Positions 43,928 to 53,720 of a stretch of DNA of 64,000 bases are shown piece by piece. Both the position numbers and the translations under genes were made by a program. The stretch spans positions 248,001 through 312,000 of the forward strand of contig NZ_QMIL01000002.1 in assembly GCF_003316875.1 (NCBI RefSeq), in the 5' to 3' direction. This stretch comes from Aliidiomarina celeris. Lineage in GTDB: Bacteria > Pseudomonadota > Gammaproteobacteria > Enterobacterales > Alteromonadaceae. The notes beneath the pieces were generated by a model. The model ran no database searches. It had not been told where the DNA came from and worked only from the letters and a program-made list of their open reading frames with translations. Positions within the stretch are counted from its first letter, which is position 1. Every line of letters starts with the position of its first letter.

Positions 43928-45754
43928 TTAAGATGCTTCTTGTTTCTCGGTTCTGAGTAAATACTCAGGCGCAAACGAGAAATAGACGCCTGTACCGCCT
44001 TGTTGTAATGCTTGAATGTGAATAACACCGTCGAGGTGTCGGCTTCGTTCCTGCATAATGGCGAGTCCGTAATGGTTTAATTTTTCGGCTTTTTCTGGAA
44101 TTCCAATGCCATTGTCTTCGATAGTGAGATGGATCGAGTCGTTTTCTTGCTCTACTCGAATGTTAAGCTCGGTGCCTTGGCTATGATGAATCGCATTTTG
44201 TGAAGCTTCGCGAATAATTTGTAGTAAATGAACCTCTTCATGAGGAGCCAATGGAATATCTTGTACGTCGTAATGCAGCCGTATTGCCATTTCTGAACGG
44301 TCTTCGAGTTGTTGTACGGTTGTCAGTAAGGCGTTCCTCAAGCCACCACCGTCAACTTTTAGTCGGAATGTAGTTAACAGCTCACGTAATTGCCGGTATG
44401 CGGAGTTCAAGCCTTCTCTTAATTCTACCGTGACTTCCTGAATTACTTCTTGTTTGTTCTGTTCAGAGGCCTTCGACAAGCGAACAACTTGAATTTTCAA
44501 ATAAGAAAGTGCTTGCGCGAGAGAGTCATGAAGTTCTCGTGCAATTACTGTTCGTTCCTTCATGAGCGCTAAGCGTCGTACGTTTTCTTCTTCCGATTTA
44601 AGGTTCAGCGCCAAAGAAAGCTGTTCAGCAACAGAGCGCAATAATTGCTGTTGCCAATCGACTAACTGTTCTGAGGGAGCACAGCGCGCTGTGAGTACGC
44701 CATAGTGTTTTTGATCGCGCGAAAGCGGATAGCGGTATATGTGTTGCTCATTTTCAAAGCTAATACAATTTTCCGGTTGAATACAGCTCGCACAGTTGTT
44801 GCTCGCACAGGCCGCATCTCTCATGTCTTCGGGTTGCAATTGCAAGTAGGGTCGTTTGCCTTCTTCTGTGAGTAAACAGAGTTCGATGTCGCGAACGTTC
44901 AATAACGTCTTTAAGCGTTCAATAATGTCTGTGTAGTCGTGGTATGCGAGCGATTTTTCGTTGATATTGCGCGAAATATCGTAAAGCAATTGCAGCGTTT
45001 TATGACCATGCTGGAGTTGCTGAGTTTGGTGGTCGACACGACTTTCTAAATCCCCGTACATGCTGCTGATCGTGTCACTCATTTTATTGAGTGTTTTTCC
45101 TAAAATACCAATCTCGTCGTTGCGTTCAAAATACGTGCGCGCTGTGAAGTCACCTTGAGAAAGTTGTCGTGCTTGCTGAGTGAGTGCGAACAGCGGTTCC
45201 TCGAAGCGGGTTTTTAACCAATACAGAATTAGCCCAGTGAGCAGCAGCGTTATAAGTAGCGAGACTACTACGACAATACGAAGAAGCTGCATTTTGTCCA
45301 TAGCGCGACTTTCAAGATCAACCACAAAAATGTCGATCAGGTTCACTAAGTTATTCGCTCGTTGCTCAAGTTCATTTAGAGGGGTTGTTTCATTGAGCAG
45401 CGCAGTTCTGAATGCGCGCCATTCATTGTGTGCACTATTAAAAGATTGGCCAATACCATTCTGGTTTTGGTGAAAGCGATAAAACTTGTCGTCTCGCCAG
45501 AGTTCGTCAATGCTATCGGCGATTTCTAGTCGGGTATGGAGATTGGTTTGTGCGAGGCTGCTTAACGTAACTTTGTACGTGAGCATGCGCAAGGTACCTG
45601 CTTTATTTATTGCTTGCGGATCTTCCTTGGCATAGTCAGAAATAAGGTAGGCGGCCATCATGCTAACAAAGCCCAAACCGAGTATGAGTGACAGGGTTAG
45701 AATGAGTTTTCCGAACAAGGACAAGCTCTTTTTTGGCTGTTTCCGATAGTCCAA
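43928..45754 (-). CDS. narX: Nitrate/nitrite sensor histidine kinase NarX
   Basis: Sensor kinase of 608 residues. TM1 (residues 14-35) is followed by the nitrate-binding P-box, INKAGTLRMLTYKVTL, with the key Arg. After TM2 come HAMP, an S-helix and a central module with a Cys cluster (CASNNCASCIQPENC) as in NarX. The HisKA_3 box is ARELHDSLAQALSYLKIQV and the ATPase has IREASQNAIHHS and EDNGIGIP. The start is TTG at 45754 with AAGGGA 6 bases upstream; no ATG fits. A sigma-70 promoter lies about 90 bases upstream. Partner NarL is encoded next. Confidence 0.94.
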   Translation of the reverse strand: MDYRKQPKKSLSLFGKLILTLSLILGLGFVSMMAAYLISDYAKEDPQAINKAGTLRMLTYKVTLSSLAQTNLHTRLEIADSIDELWRDDKFYRFHQNQNGIGQSFNSAHNEWRAFRTALLNETTPLNELEQRANNLVNLIDIFVVDLESRAMDKMQLLRIVVVVSLLITLLLTGLILYWLKTRFEEPLFALTQQARQLSQGDFTARTYFERNDEIGILGKTLNKMSDTISSMYGDLESRVDHQTQQLQHGHKTLQLLYDISRNINEKSLAYHDYTDIIERLKTLLNVRDIELCLLTEEGKRPYLQLQPEDMRDAACASNNCASCIQPENCISFENEQHIYRYPLSRDQKHYGVLTARCAPSEQLVDWQQQLLRSVAEQLSLALNLKSEEENVRRLALMKERTVIARELHDSLAQALSYLKIQVVRLSKASEQNKQEVIQEVTVELREGLNSAYRQLRELLTTFRLKVDGGGLRNALLTTVQQLEDRSEMAIRLHYDVQDIPLAPHEEVHLLQIIREASQNAIHHSQGTELNIRVEQENDSIHLTIEDNGIGIPEKAEKLNHYGLAIMQERSRHLDGVIHIQALQQGGTGVYFSFAPEYLLRTEKQEAS

Positions 45755-45841
45755 AATATTCCCTTATTTCTAATGTATCTTATGTTGCATGTAGAGCCTT
45801 AGTTCATTGCCTTAAAATAAGGGCTACCTCTTTTAACTTTT

Positions 45842-45870
45842 AGTATTAGTTTAGACCAATCATCTGTCAA
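45842..45870 (-). promoter_or_regulatory. Sigma-70 promoter of narX
   Basis: On the minus strand TTGACA (45870-45865), a 17-base spacer and AATACT (45847-45842). A plus-strand NarL heptamer TACCTCT at 45825-45831 sits near the predicted transcription start. It lies in the 320-base narX-narG gap, which otherwise holds the NarL site at 45924 and no gene. Confidence 0.6.
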
Positions 45871-45923
45871 GGCAATAAAGTCAAAAAACATAAAAAACAA
45901 CAAGTTAAGAAAAGAGCCAGTGG

Positions 45924-45939
45924 TACTCCCTAGGGGGTA
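45924..45939. promoter_or_regulatory. NarL-type 7-2-7 site before narG
   Basis: TACTCCC-TA-GGGGGTA: heptamers TACTCCC and, in reverse, TACCCCC, each one base from TACYYMT, with the 2-base spacing bound by NarL dimers. It lies 136 bases before narG, between divergent narX and narG. I could not find a full FNR box downstream. Confidence 0.65.
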
Positions 45940-46074
45940 TTCGGGGCGTCTAGCGTTCTTTGTTGATAAAGCCCGCTATTTCGTGTGGACTCGAGATCGC
46001 GCATAGTTCACCTATGTTCTATGCGTTCGTTGCCAGAACTAGAGAGCAGCGAAAATTTACTGGGGAGTTACACG

Positions 46075-49000
46075 ATGAGTCATTTACTCGACAAGTTACG
46101 TTATTTCACCTCCTATCGAGAAAAGTTCTCGGACGGGCATGGCGTAACAACTGAAGAAAACCGCGCTTGGGAGCAAGGTTACCGGCAGCGTTGGCAACAC
46201 GACAAAGTGGTTCGTTCTACGCATGGCGTTAACTGTACAGGCTCCTGTAGCTGGAAAATTTACGTGAAAGACGGCCTGGTAACATGGGAAACGCAACAGA
46301 CAGACTATCCGCGTACGCGTCCAGACCTTCCAAACCATGAGCCTAGAGGGTGCCCTCGTGGGGCGAGCTATTCTTGGTATATCTACAGCGCAAACCGCCT
46401 TAAATATCCTAAAATGCGTGGTCAGTTAATGAAACTGTGGCGCGAAGCCAAAGCTGAGCACAGCGACCCGGTAAAAGCGTGGGAATCGATTGTGAGCGAT
46501 CCTGCTAAGGCAAGAAGCTACAAACAGCGCCGTGGCTTAGGTGGTTTCGTGCGTGCATCTTGGCAGGAAGTAAATGAACTTATTGCCGCGTCAAATGTGT
46601 ACACGGCAAAAACCTTTGGTCCAGACCGTATTTCTGGGTTTTCTCCTATTCCAGCGATGTCGATGGTCTCTTATGCTGCGGGCTCTCGCTACCTTTCGCT
46701 GATTGGTGGTAATTGCCTTAGCTTCTACGACTGGTATTGTGATTTACCTCCGGCTTCACCGCAGGTGTGGGGCGAACAAACCGACGTGCCAGAGTCTGCG
46801 GACTGGTATAACTCGAACTACATTATTGTGTGGGGATCAAACGTACCTCAAACGCGTACTCCAGACGCCCACTTTCTGACAGAAGTTCGTTACAAAGGTA
46901 CAAAAACCTGTGTAATTACTTCTGATTATTCAGAAGCATCTAAATTTGGTGATACTTGGTTGTCGCCACGCCAAGGTACAGACGCCGCGCTAGCAATGGC
47001 GTTTGGTCACGTTATTCTGAAAGAATTTTATGTGAACCAGCAAAGCCAATATTTTAATGACTATGTGCGTCGATATACCGATATGCCGATGCTCGTTATG
47101 TTGGAAAGCAATGGTACGCACTTAACGCAAGGCCGTTTCCTGCGTGCTGCAGACCTCGTTGACAATTTGGGTGAAGAAAACAACCCCGACTGGAAAACGA
47201 TTGCGGTAAATGAAGCCGATGGTCGTTTAACGAGCCCGAATGGCGCTATAGGTTACCGTTGGGGTGAACGCGATGCTAAGTGGAACCTTGAGCAGAAAGA
47301 CAAAAGCGGTGACCTTAATTTGTTACTGTCGTTGAATGAGCACAACGACGAAGTTGTTGAGGTGGCGTTCCCGTATTTTGGCGGCGCACCTCATGAATAT
47401 GAATATTTCCAACACACCCATCACGACGAAATTCAGTTGCGTAAAATTCCAGCGAAAAAGGTTGAGCTCGCCAATGGCGAAAGCGCATGGGTAGCAACCG
47501 TTCACGACCTCATGATGGCGAACTACGGCGTTGAAAATGGTGTAAATGATCCGAATCGTGCCACGAGTTACGATGACGACATTCCTTACACACCTGCTTG
47601 GCAGGAAAAAATTACCGGCGTTCGTCGTGCCGATGTGATTCGTGTGGCCACTGAGTTTGGGCGTAATGCCGATAAAACCAAAGGGCGTTCAATGATCATT
47701 GTCGGAGCCGCATTGAACCATTGGTACCACATGGATATGAATTATCGTGGGTTAATCAATATGCTCATGATGTGTGGCTGTATTGGTCAAACAGGCGGTG
47801 GTTGGGCGCACTATGTTGGGCAGGAAAAGCTACGCCCACAAACAGGTTGGCAGCCACTTGCTTTCGGCTTGGATTGGCAGCGTCCACCACGTCACATGAA
47901 TGGTACTTCGTTTTTCTACAATCACTCGAGTCAGTGGCGTTATGAGAAATTAACGATGAGTGAAATTGTGTCGCCATTAATCGACAAGAACAAGTGGAAG
48001 AGTTCGATTATTGACTATAACGCACGAGCTGAACGCATGGGCTGGCTGCCTTCGGCGCCGCAGTTAGGAACAAACCCACTCGGGTTAGTAAAAGCCGCTG
48101 AGGCTGCGGGTATGGAGGTGAAGGACTACGTTGTTCAGCAGCTGAAGGAAGGTTCGCTAAAGTTTGCTTGTGAACAGCCGGACAACCCACAGAACTTCCC
48201 ACGCAATATGTTTGTTTGGCGCTCGAATTTGCTTGGCTCCTCGGGCAAAGGCCACGAGTACATGTTGAAGCATTTACTCGGCACGAAAAATGGGTTGCTC
48301 GGTAAAGACCTCGGAACCTTTGGTGGTGACAAGCCAGAAGATGTGGAATGGCAAGATGATGCCGCAGAAGGAAAGGTAGATCTGTGGGTTACACTTGACT
48401 TCCGTATGTCCACAACCTGTTTGTACTCAGATATCGTGCTTCCTACGGCGACTTGGTACGAAAAAGACGATATGAATACTTCGGATATGCATCCGTTTAT
48501 TCACCCACTAACGGCCGCTATAGACCCTGTTTGGGAAGCACGCAGTGACTGGGAAATTTTTAAAGGTATCGCCAAGGAGTTCTCACGTGTGTCGGTAGGG
48601 CACCTAGGTGTGGAACAAGACCTCGTAACGATTCCGATGCAGCATGACACCCCGGGTGAGCTCGCTCAGCCGTACGAAGTAAAAGCTTGGTTCAAAGGCG
48701 AATGTGACCCTATTCCCGGAAAAACCATGCCTAATTTAGTGGTGGTAGAACGCGATTATCCTAACACCTACAACCGTTTTACCTCCCTCGGACCTCTTAT
48801 GGACGAACTTGGTAATGGCGGCAAAGGAATTGGTTGGGACACCAAAGACGAAGTAGCGTTACTCGGTAATTTAAATCGTCGTCATACCGAAGAAGGTCCG
48901 CATAAAGGGCGGCCTAAAATTGAGTCAGCGGTAGATGCTTGTGAAGTTATTTTGTCACTTGCGCCAGAAACGAACGGGCATGTTGCAGTGAAGGCATGGG

Positions 49001-49797
49001 AAGCGCTGGGCAAAATTACCGGACGCGACCATACCCACCTTGCGAAACCGAAGGAAGACGAGAAAATTCGCTTTAATGACATTGTTGCACAGCCGCGCAA
49101 GATTATTTCGAGTCCTACTTGGTCGGGCTTAGAAGACGAACATGTGTCTTACAACGCGGGCTATACCAACGTGCATGAGTTGATTCCGTGGCGCACCATT
49201 ACCGGTCGTCAACAGTTCTATCAGGATCATGAATGGATGCGCGATTTTGGTGAGCAACTCTGTGTTTATAAACCGCCGATTAATCTAAAAACGGTTGAGC
49301 CGGTGTTGAACACCAAGTCGAATGGCAACAAAGAAATTGTGTTGAACTTCCTCACACCGCACCAAAAATGGGGGATTCACAGCACCTATTCAGACAACTT
49401 GCTCATGCTCACTTTGTCGAGAGGCGGCCCTATTGTGTGGATGAGTGAAACCGACGCAAAAGCAGCGGGCATTGTCGACAACGACTGGATTGAAGTGTTT
49501 AACGTAAATGGCTCCATTGCGGCCCGAGCCGTTGTGTCACAACGTGTTCCAGAAGGTATGAGCATGATGTATCACGCGCAAGAGAAAATAGTAAATACCC
49601 CCGGTTCTGAAATGACAGGTACGCGTGGTGGCATTCACAACTCAGTCACCCGTGCGGTGATGAAACCAACCCACATGATTGGTGGCTATGCGCAACAGTC
49701 TTACGGGTTTAACTATTACGGTACCGTAGGTTGTAACCGAGACGAGTTCGTCATTGTTCGCAAAATGGACAAAGTCGACTGGTTAGACACCGAATAA
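46075..49797 (+). CDS. narG: Respiratory nitrate reductase alpha subunit
   Basis: Molybdenum bis-MGD catalytic subunit reducing nitrate to nitrite on the cytoplasmic face, 1240 residues (E. coli 1247). The FS0 iron-sulfur site is H-x3-C-x3-C in HGVNCTGSCSWKIY plus Cys in EPRGCPRGAS. The Mo ligand Asp is in YCDLPPASPQVWGEQTD. No twin-arginine export signal is present, as normal for NarG. The start at 46075 has GGGGAG 8 bases upstream; an extension from 45985 lacks family likeness. It is the first gene of narGHJI-ppiC. Confidence 0.98.
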   Translation: MSHLLDKLRYFTSYREKFSDGHGVTTEENRAWEQGYRQRWQHDKVVRSTHGVNCTGSCSWKIYVKDGLVTWETQQTDYPRTRPDLPNHEPRGCPRGASYSWYIYSANRLKYPKMRGQLMKLWREAKAEHSDPVKAWESIVSDPAKARSYKQRRGLGGFVRASWQEVNELIAASNVYTAKTFGPDRISGFSPIPAMSMVSYAAGSRYLSLIGGNCLSFYDWYCDLPPASPQVWGEQTDVPESADWYNSNYIIVWGSNVPQTRTPDAHFLTEVRYKGTKTCVITSDYSEASKFGDTWLSPRQGTDAALAMAFGHVILKEFYVNQQSQYFNDYVRRYTDMPMLVMLESNGTHLTQGRFLRAADLVDNLGEENNPDWKTIAVNEADGRLTSPNGAIGYRWGERDAKWNLEQKDKSGDLNLLLSLNEHNDEVVEVAFPYFGGAPHEYEYFQHTHHDEIQLRKIPAKKVELANGESAWVATVHDLMMANYGVENGVNDPNRATSYDDDIPYTPAWQEKITGVRRADVIRVATEFGRNADKTKGRSMIIVGAALNHWYHMDMNYRGLINMLMMCGCIGQTGGGWAHYVGQEKLRPQTGWQPLAFGLDWQRPPRHMNGTSFFYNHSSQWRYEKLTMSEIVSPLIDKNKWKSSIIDYNARAERMGWLPSAPQLGTNPLGLVKAAEAAGMEVKDYVVQQLKEGSLKFACEQPDNPQNFPRNMFVWRSNLLGSSGKGHEYMLKHLLGTKNGLLGKDLGTFGGDKPEDVEWQDDAAEGKVDLWVTLDFRMSTTCLYSDIVLPTATWYEKDDMNTSDMHPFIHPLTAAIDPVWEARSDWEIFKGIAKEFSRVSVGHLGVEQDLVTIPMQHDTPGELAQPYEVKAWFKGECDPIPGKTMPNLVVVERDYPNTYNRFTSLGPLMDELGNGGKGIGWDTKDEVALLGNLNRRHTEEGPHKGRPKIESAVDACEVILSLAPETNGHVAVKAWEALGKITGRDHTHLAKPKEDEKIRFNDIVAQPRKIISSPTWSGLEDEHVSYNAGYTNVHELIPWRTITGRQQFYQDHEWMRDFGEQLCVYKPPINLKTVEPVLNTKSNGNKEIVLNFLTPHQKWGIHSTYSDNLLMLTLSRGGPIVWMSETDAKAAGIVDNDWIEVFNVNGSIAARAVVSQRVPEGMSMMYHAQEKIVNTPGSEMTGTRGGIHNSVTRAVMKPTHMIGGYAQQSYGFNYYGTVGCNRDEFVIVRKMDKVDWLDTE

Positions 49798-49816
49798 GTG
49801 GAGTGAGGTAAACACA

Positions 49817-51349
49817 ATGAAAGTAAGAGCTCAAATAGGCATGGTGTTGAACCTGGACAAGTGTATTGGTTGCCATACTTGCTCCATCACCTGTAAGAAC
49901 GTTTGGACCTCTCGCGAAGGAGTAGAATACGCATGGTTTAATAACGTTGAAACGAAACCCGGCATTGGCTTTCCGAAAGAGTGGGAAAACCAAGAGAAAT
50001 GGAAGGGCGGATGGCAGTTGAAGAACGGCAAACTGAAGCCTCGTATTGGTGGTAAGTTACGAGTTTTCGCAAACTTATTTGCCAACCCCGAAATGCCGGA
50101 AATTGACGATTATTACGAGCCTTTCGACTTCGACTATCAGTATTTGCATACCGCAAAAGATTCGAAGCACCAACCTACCGCCCGCCCGCGGTCGCTGATT
50201 AGTGGTCAGCGCATGGAGAAGATTGAGTGGGGCCCAAACTGGGAAGAAATTCTCGGGACTGAGTTTGAAAAGCGTAAGAAAGACAAAAACTTTGACGAAG
50301 TAGTGCAAAAAGACATTTATGGTCAGTTTGAAAAGACCTTCATGATGTATTTGCCCCGTTTGTGTGAACATTGCTTGAATCCCACTTGTGTGGCGTCGTG
50401 CCCATCGGGCGCAATTTACAAACGTGAAGAAGACGGTATTGTCTTGATCGATCAAGACAAGTGTCGCGGTTGGCGCATGTGTGTGTCCGGCTGTCCTTAC
50501 AAGAAAATTTACTACAACTGGAAAAGTGGTAAGTCTGAGAAATGTACGTTCTGTTACCCGCGCATTGAAGCAGGTCAACCAACAACCTGTTCCGAAACCT
50601 GCGTAGGCCGTATTCGTTACCTCGGCGTTTTGCTTTATGACGCGGATAAGATCCAAGCGGCGGCGAGCACCCCAAATGAGAAAGATTTGTATCAAGCTCA
50701 GTTGGATATTTTCCTCGACCCGTTTGATCCAGAAGTTCAGGAAGCAGCGCGCAAAGAAGGGATTGCAGAAAACTGGCTCAAAGCGGCGCAACGCTCACCA
50801 GTCTACATGATGGCGATGGAATGGAAGGTTGCACTACCGTTACACCCAGAGTATCGCACCTTACCGATGGTTTGGTACGTGCCGCCATTGTCGCCTATTC
50901 AAACTGCAGTAGAAGCGGGCCATGTAGGTATGAATGGTGAAATTCCTGATCTGAAGTCACTTCGGATTCCGCTCCGTTATTTAGCCAACATGTTAACTGC
51001 AGGTGACGAGGCACCGGTTGTGCGTGCACTCGAGCGAATGATAGCAATGCGTGCCTTCAAGCGCTCACAGCAGGTTGACGGTGTAGAAGACGTAGAAGTA
51101 TTAAAACAGGTTGGTTTAACACCGAATCAAGTTGAAGAAATGTACCGCTACATGGCTTTGGCGAATTACGAAGACCGTTTTGTTATTCCGACTAGCGCGC
51201 GTGCTTATGCTGAAAATGCCTACGACCTAAAAGGGGAATGCGGTTTCAGCTTTGGTAACGGTTGCAGCGGAGGCGACAGCAAATTTAATATTTTTGGTGG
51301 AAAAACCAAAGGTGTTCGGCAGGTAATTCCTGTTGAAGTGAAATACTAG
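49817..51349 (+). CDS. narH: Respiratory nitrate reductase beta subunit
   Basis: Electron-transfer subunit of 510 residues carrying three 4Fe-4S clusters and one 3Fe-4S. Cys groups: CIGCHTCSITCKNVW, CEHCLNPTCVASCPSGAIY, CRGWRMCVSGCPYKKIYYNW (the Trp in place of Cys marks the 3Fe-4S site) and CTFCYPR. It docks NarG to NarI. It lies 19 bases after narG with GAGG upstream. Confidence 0.98.
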   Translation: MKVRAQIGMVLNLDKCIGCHTCSITCKNVWTSREGVEYAWFNNVETKPGIGFPKEWENQEKWKGGWQLKNGKLKPRIGGKLRVFANLFANPEMPEIDDYYEPFDFDYQYLHTAKDSKHQPTARPRSLISGQRMEKIEWGPNWEEILGTEFEKRKKDKNFDEVVQKDIYGQFEKTFMMYLPRLCEHCLNPTCVASCPSGAIYKREEDGIVLIDQDKCRGWRMCVSGCPYKKIYYNWKSGKSEKCTFCYPRIEAGQPTTCSETCVGRIRYLGVLLYDADKIQAAASTPNEKDLYQAQLDIFLDPFDPEVQEAARKEGIAENWLKAAQRSPVYMMAMEWKVALPLHPEYRTLPMVWYVPPLSPIQTAVEAGHVGMNGEIPDLKSLRIPLRYLANMLTAGDEAPVVRALERMIAMRAFKRSQQVDGVEDVEVLKQVGLTPNQVEEMYRYMALANYEDRFVIPTSARAYAENAYDLKGECGFSFGNGCSGGDSKFNIFGGKTKGVRQVIPVEVKY

Positions 51350-51361
51350 AAGGAGTCGATA

Positions 51362-52099
51362 ATGGACGTTGTAAGAGTAATATCGCTGCTTCTAGACTAT
51401 CCGACAGACGAGTTAGTGGCGGCTAAAGAAGACTTAAAAGCGTTGGTAAAACCAGCCCCTTTAAGCGAAACCACGCGCGGGGAAATGCTGCAATTTATTG
51501 AAAAGCGCTGTAGTGGCGACCTTATGGAATGGCAGCAAGACTACGATAGTTTGTTTGAGCGCGGCAGAGCTTTGTCTCTGCTGCTGTTCGAGCATGTGCA
51601 TGGTGAGTCACGTGATCGTGGTCAAGCCATGGTCGACCTGATGGCAGAATACCGAGCTGCGGGTCTAGACATTGGTGTTCGCGAACTCCCCGATTATATT
51701 CCACTTTACTTAGAGTTCTTGAGCACCCAAGGGAACGAAAACCTGCAGATAGGCTTGGCCGATGTTGCACATATATTAGCTGTTTTATGTGCGCGGCTTG
51801 AGCGTCGCGATAGTAACTACGCTGTGCTTTTTAAAGGCTTAATTGAGTTGTCTACTGCAGAGATTGATATGGCTGCAGTGCATGAGCAAATTAAGAGCGA
51901 AAAGCGCGACGACAGTAAAGAAGCCATGGACAAAGTTTGGGAAGAGGAAATGGTAACTTTCGGCCCGGACAGCAGTGGTGACGGTTGTAGCTCTGGTGTG
52001 AGTAAGCCTACACCAGAGCAAAGCCGCCAAGATCATGTACCTATTAACTGGGCAAACGCGTCAGACGCATCCAAGCCCACAGCAACACGAGGAGTTTGA
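51362..52099 (+). CDS. narJ: Nitrate reductase assembly chaperone
   Basis: Dedicated chaperone that holds NarGH until cofactor and cluster insertion, not part of the final enzyme. It is 245 residues with the NarJ opening RVISLLLDYPTDEL and the LFEHVHGESRDRGQAMVDL motif; the last 50 residues are acidic and variable. AAGGAG precedes the start. It overlaps narI by 4 bases. Confidence 0.95.
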   Translation: MDVVRVISLLLDYPTDELVAAKEDLKALVKPAPLSETTRGEMLQFIEKRCSGDLMEWQQDYDSLFERGRALSLLLFEHVHGESRDRGQAMVDLMAEYRAAGLDIGVRELPDYIPLYLEFLSTQGNENLQIGLADVAHILAVLCARLERRDSNYAVLFKGLIELSTAEIDMAAVHEQIKSEKRDDSKEAMDKVWEEEMVTFGPDSSGDGCSSGVSKPTPEQSRQDHVPINWANASDASKPTATRGV

Positions 52100-52797
52100 C
52101 CATGAATTTTGTGGATATGCTGCTGTATGGAATTTATCCGTACATTGTATCGGTGGTGTTTTTCCTCGGTTGCGCGATACGTTATGACCGAGAGCAATAC
52201 ACCTGGAAAGCACAATCGAGCCAGATGCTGAGCAAGAAAGGCTTTCGTATTGCGAGTAACTTATTTCATATTGGGATCATTATGATCTTTATCGGTCATT
52301 TTGGCGGTTTGGTTGTTCCGTATGAAGTTTGGGACTTTTTCGGTATTACGCTGGCTCAAAAGCAACTTATTGCACTTGGTGTAGGTGGCTTTTTTGGTGT
52401 GATCTGCTTTGTGGGCTTAACCATGTTGGTATTTCGCCGACTCTTTAACCCAAGAGTACGTGCCAGTAGTTCAGTGATGGACACTCTTATTTTGTTGCTC
52501 ATCTATTGGCAGCTCATTTTGGGTCTTATCACTATTGCCGTGTCGACAGGCCACATGGATGGTTATGTGATGAAAGACCTGATGAGCTGGAGTCGAAATC
52601 TATTGACCTTCCGTCCAGCAGAAGCGGTAAGCTTCCTCTCTGACATGCATTGGATTTACAAAGCACACGTGTTCTGGGGAATTACCTTGTTCTTGTTGTT
52701 CCCGTTCAGCCGCTTAGTGCACATTTGGAGCGTTCCAATTGAATATTTTGCACGTAGCTACCAAATTGTCCGCCGTCGCTTTAAGCGTGCGGTATAA
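52096..52797 (+). CDS. narI: Respiratory nitrate reductase gamma subunit (cytochrome b)
   Basis: Membrane quinol oxidase subunit, 233 residues, five helices, two haems b. The haem-ligand histidines are visible in ASNLFHIGIIMIFIGHFGG (two) and SDMHWIYKAHVFWG plus SRLVHIWS (C-terminal pair). It passes quinol electrons to NarH. Confidence 0.97.
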   Translation: MTMNFVDMLLYGIYPYIVSVVFFLGCAIRYDREQYTWKAQSSQMLSKKGFRIASNLFHIGIIMIFIGHFGGLVVPYEVWDFFGITLAQKQLIALGVGGFFGVICFVGLTMLVFRRLFNPRVRASSSVMDTLILLLIYWQLILGLITIAVSTGHMDGYVMKDLMSWSRNLLTFRPAEAVSFLSDMHWIYKAHVFWGITLFLLFPFSRLVHIWSVPIEYFARSYQIVRRRFKRAV

Positions 52798-52855
52798 GCA
52801 TGCACGTTAAGCATGTAAAGGAACAGAATAAGGCGAGTAACCTATAAAGCAAAGT

Positions 52856-52880
52856 CGGCTGAAAACCTGGTTTTCAGCCG
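52856..52880. other. Strong inverted repeat between narI and ppiC
   Basis: Twelve-base arms CGGCTGAAAACC and GGTTTTCAGCCG around a single central T. As RNA it forms a stem of about 10 bp with a CCTGG loop. No U-run follows, so an attenuator or a 3'-end protecting hairpin for narGHJI is suggested. Confidence 0.7.
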
Positions 52881-52897
52881 CTCGAAATGGGGTTGAT

Positions 52898-53665
52898 ATG
52901 ATAGAAGTGAATGACGCTGTTATTGCCGAAAGTACACTGTTTGCGGAGGCTCAATATCATCCGGCAGGGTCGCAAGAAGAAGCATTAGCAAAAGCGAGCG
53001 AAGCTCTAATTATTGGCGAGCTGTTTAAACAACGTGCGCAAGCATTAGGTATTTCAGTTCAGGCGGAAACCGATCGTGCGGGCGACGACGACTACTTGGA
53101 GCAGTTAATTGAGCGCGAAGTTCATATTCCCGTTGCCGACGAAGCTGCATGCCGACAGTATTACGAGGGTAACCTAGAGCGCTTTATGAGCGCCCCTTTA
53201 CTTGAAATATGTCATATTTTGGTAGCTGCAGCACCTGATGACGATCAAGAGCGGGTGGAAGCGCAAACTATTGCGGAGGAGTTGCTCAAGCAGTTACAAA
53301 GCGGTGAATCGTTCAGTGAGTTAGCGCAGAAATATTCGCGCTGCCCGTCGGCCAGTACCGGCGGAAACCTTGGGCAAATTAGTAAGGGGCAAACGGTGCC
53401 GGAATTTGAACGTCATATTTTTCGGGCACAGGAGGGCTTAATGCCCGCCCCAATAGAAACACGCTATGGTTTTCATGTAGTTCGTGTAGACCGTCATGTG
53501 CCAGGTGAGCAACTTCCTTTTGAAGCCGTTGAGCAGCGAATTGAGGAATACTTAAATACTAAAGTTCGCAATAAAGCTATCGCACAGTACATTCAAACTC
53601 TCATCGCAGATGCTGAAATTAAAGGCTATCAGTTCGGTGTGGATGGCTCACCGCTTATGCAGTGA
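52898..53665 (+). CDS. PpiC-type peptidyl-prolyl isomerase of the nar operon
   Basis: Parvulin-family protein, 255 residues, without signal peptide and so cytoplasmic. The parvulin domain is at residues about 105-205: ICHILVAAAPDDD, FSELAQKYSRCPSASTGGNLGQI, VPEFERHIF, ETRYGFHVVRV. The N-terminal helical part resembles NifM-like proteins. Such genes often end narGHJI operons in other proteobacteria, and a role in folding nitrate reductase is assumed. It is 100 bases after narI, behind a strong hairpin. Confidence 0.9.
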   Translation: MIEVNDAVIAESTLFAEAQYHPAGSQEEALAKASEALIIGELFKQRAQALGISVQAETDRAGDDDYLEQLIEREVHIPVADEAACRQYYEGNLERFMSAPLLEICHILVAAAPDDDQERVEAQTIAEELLKQLQSGESFSELAQKYSRCPSASTGGNLGQISKGQTVPEFERHIFRAQEGLMPAPIETRYGFHVVRVDRHVPGEQLPFEAVEQRIEEYLNTKVRNKAIAQYIQTLIADAEIKGYQFGVDGSPLMQ

Positions 53666-53720
53666 TGATTTGCGATGGGTACTTGCGAAAGTCTTAGTGA
53701 CAACATACCAATCTCAGGGA

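Noticed and set aside
45985-46074. Thirty-residue N-terminal extension of narG
   Set aside because: No ribosome site at 45985, no likeness to the NarG N-terminus, and a clear GGGGAG stands before ATG 46075.
45940-46074. FNR box at the narG promoter
   Set aside because: TTGAT at 45963 has no matching ATCAA half at the right spacing; half-site only. Similar half-sites near 56991 and 60096 also fail.
50075-50791. Minus-strand frame of 238 codons inside narH
   Set aside because: Fully antisense to the cysteine-cluster region of narH, low-complexity translation and no ribosome site; a coding shadow.
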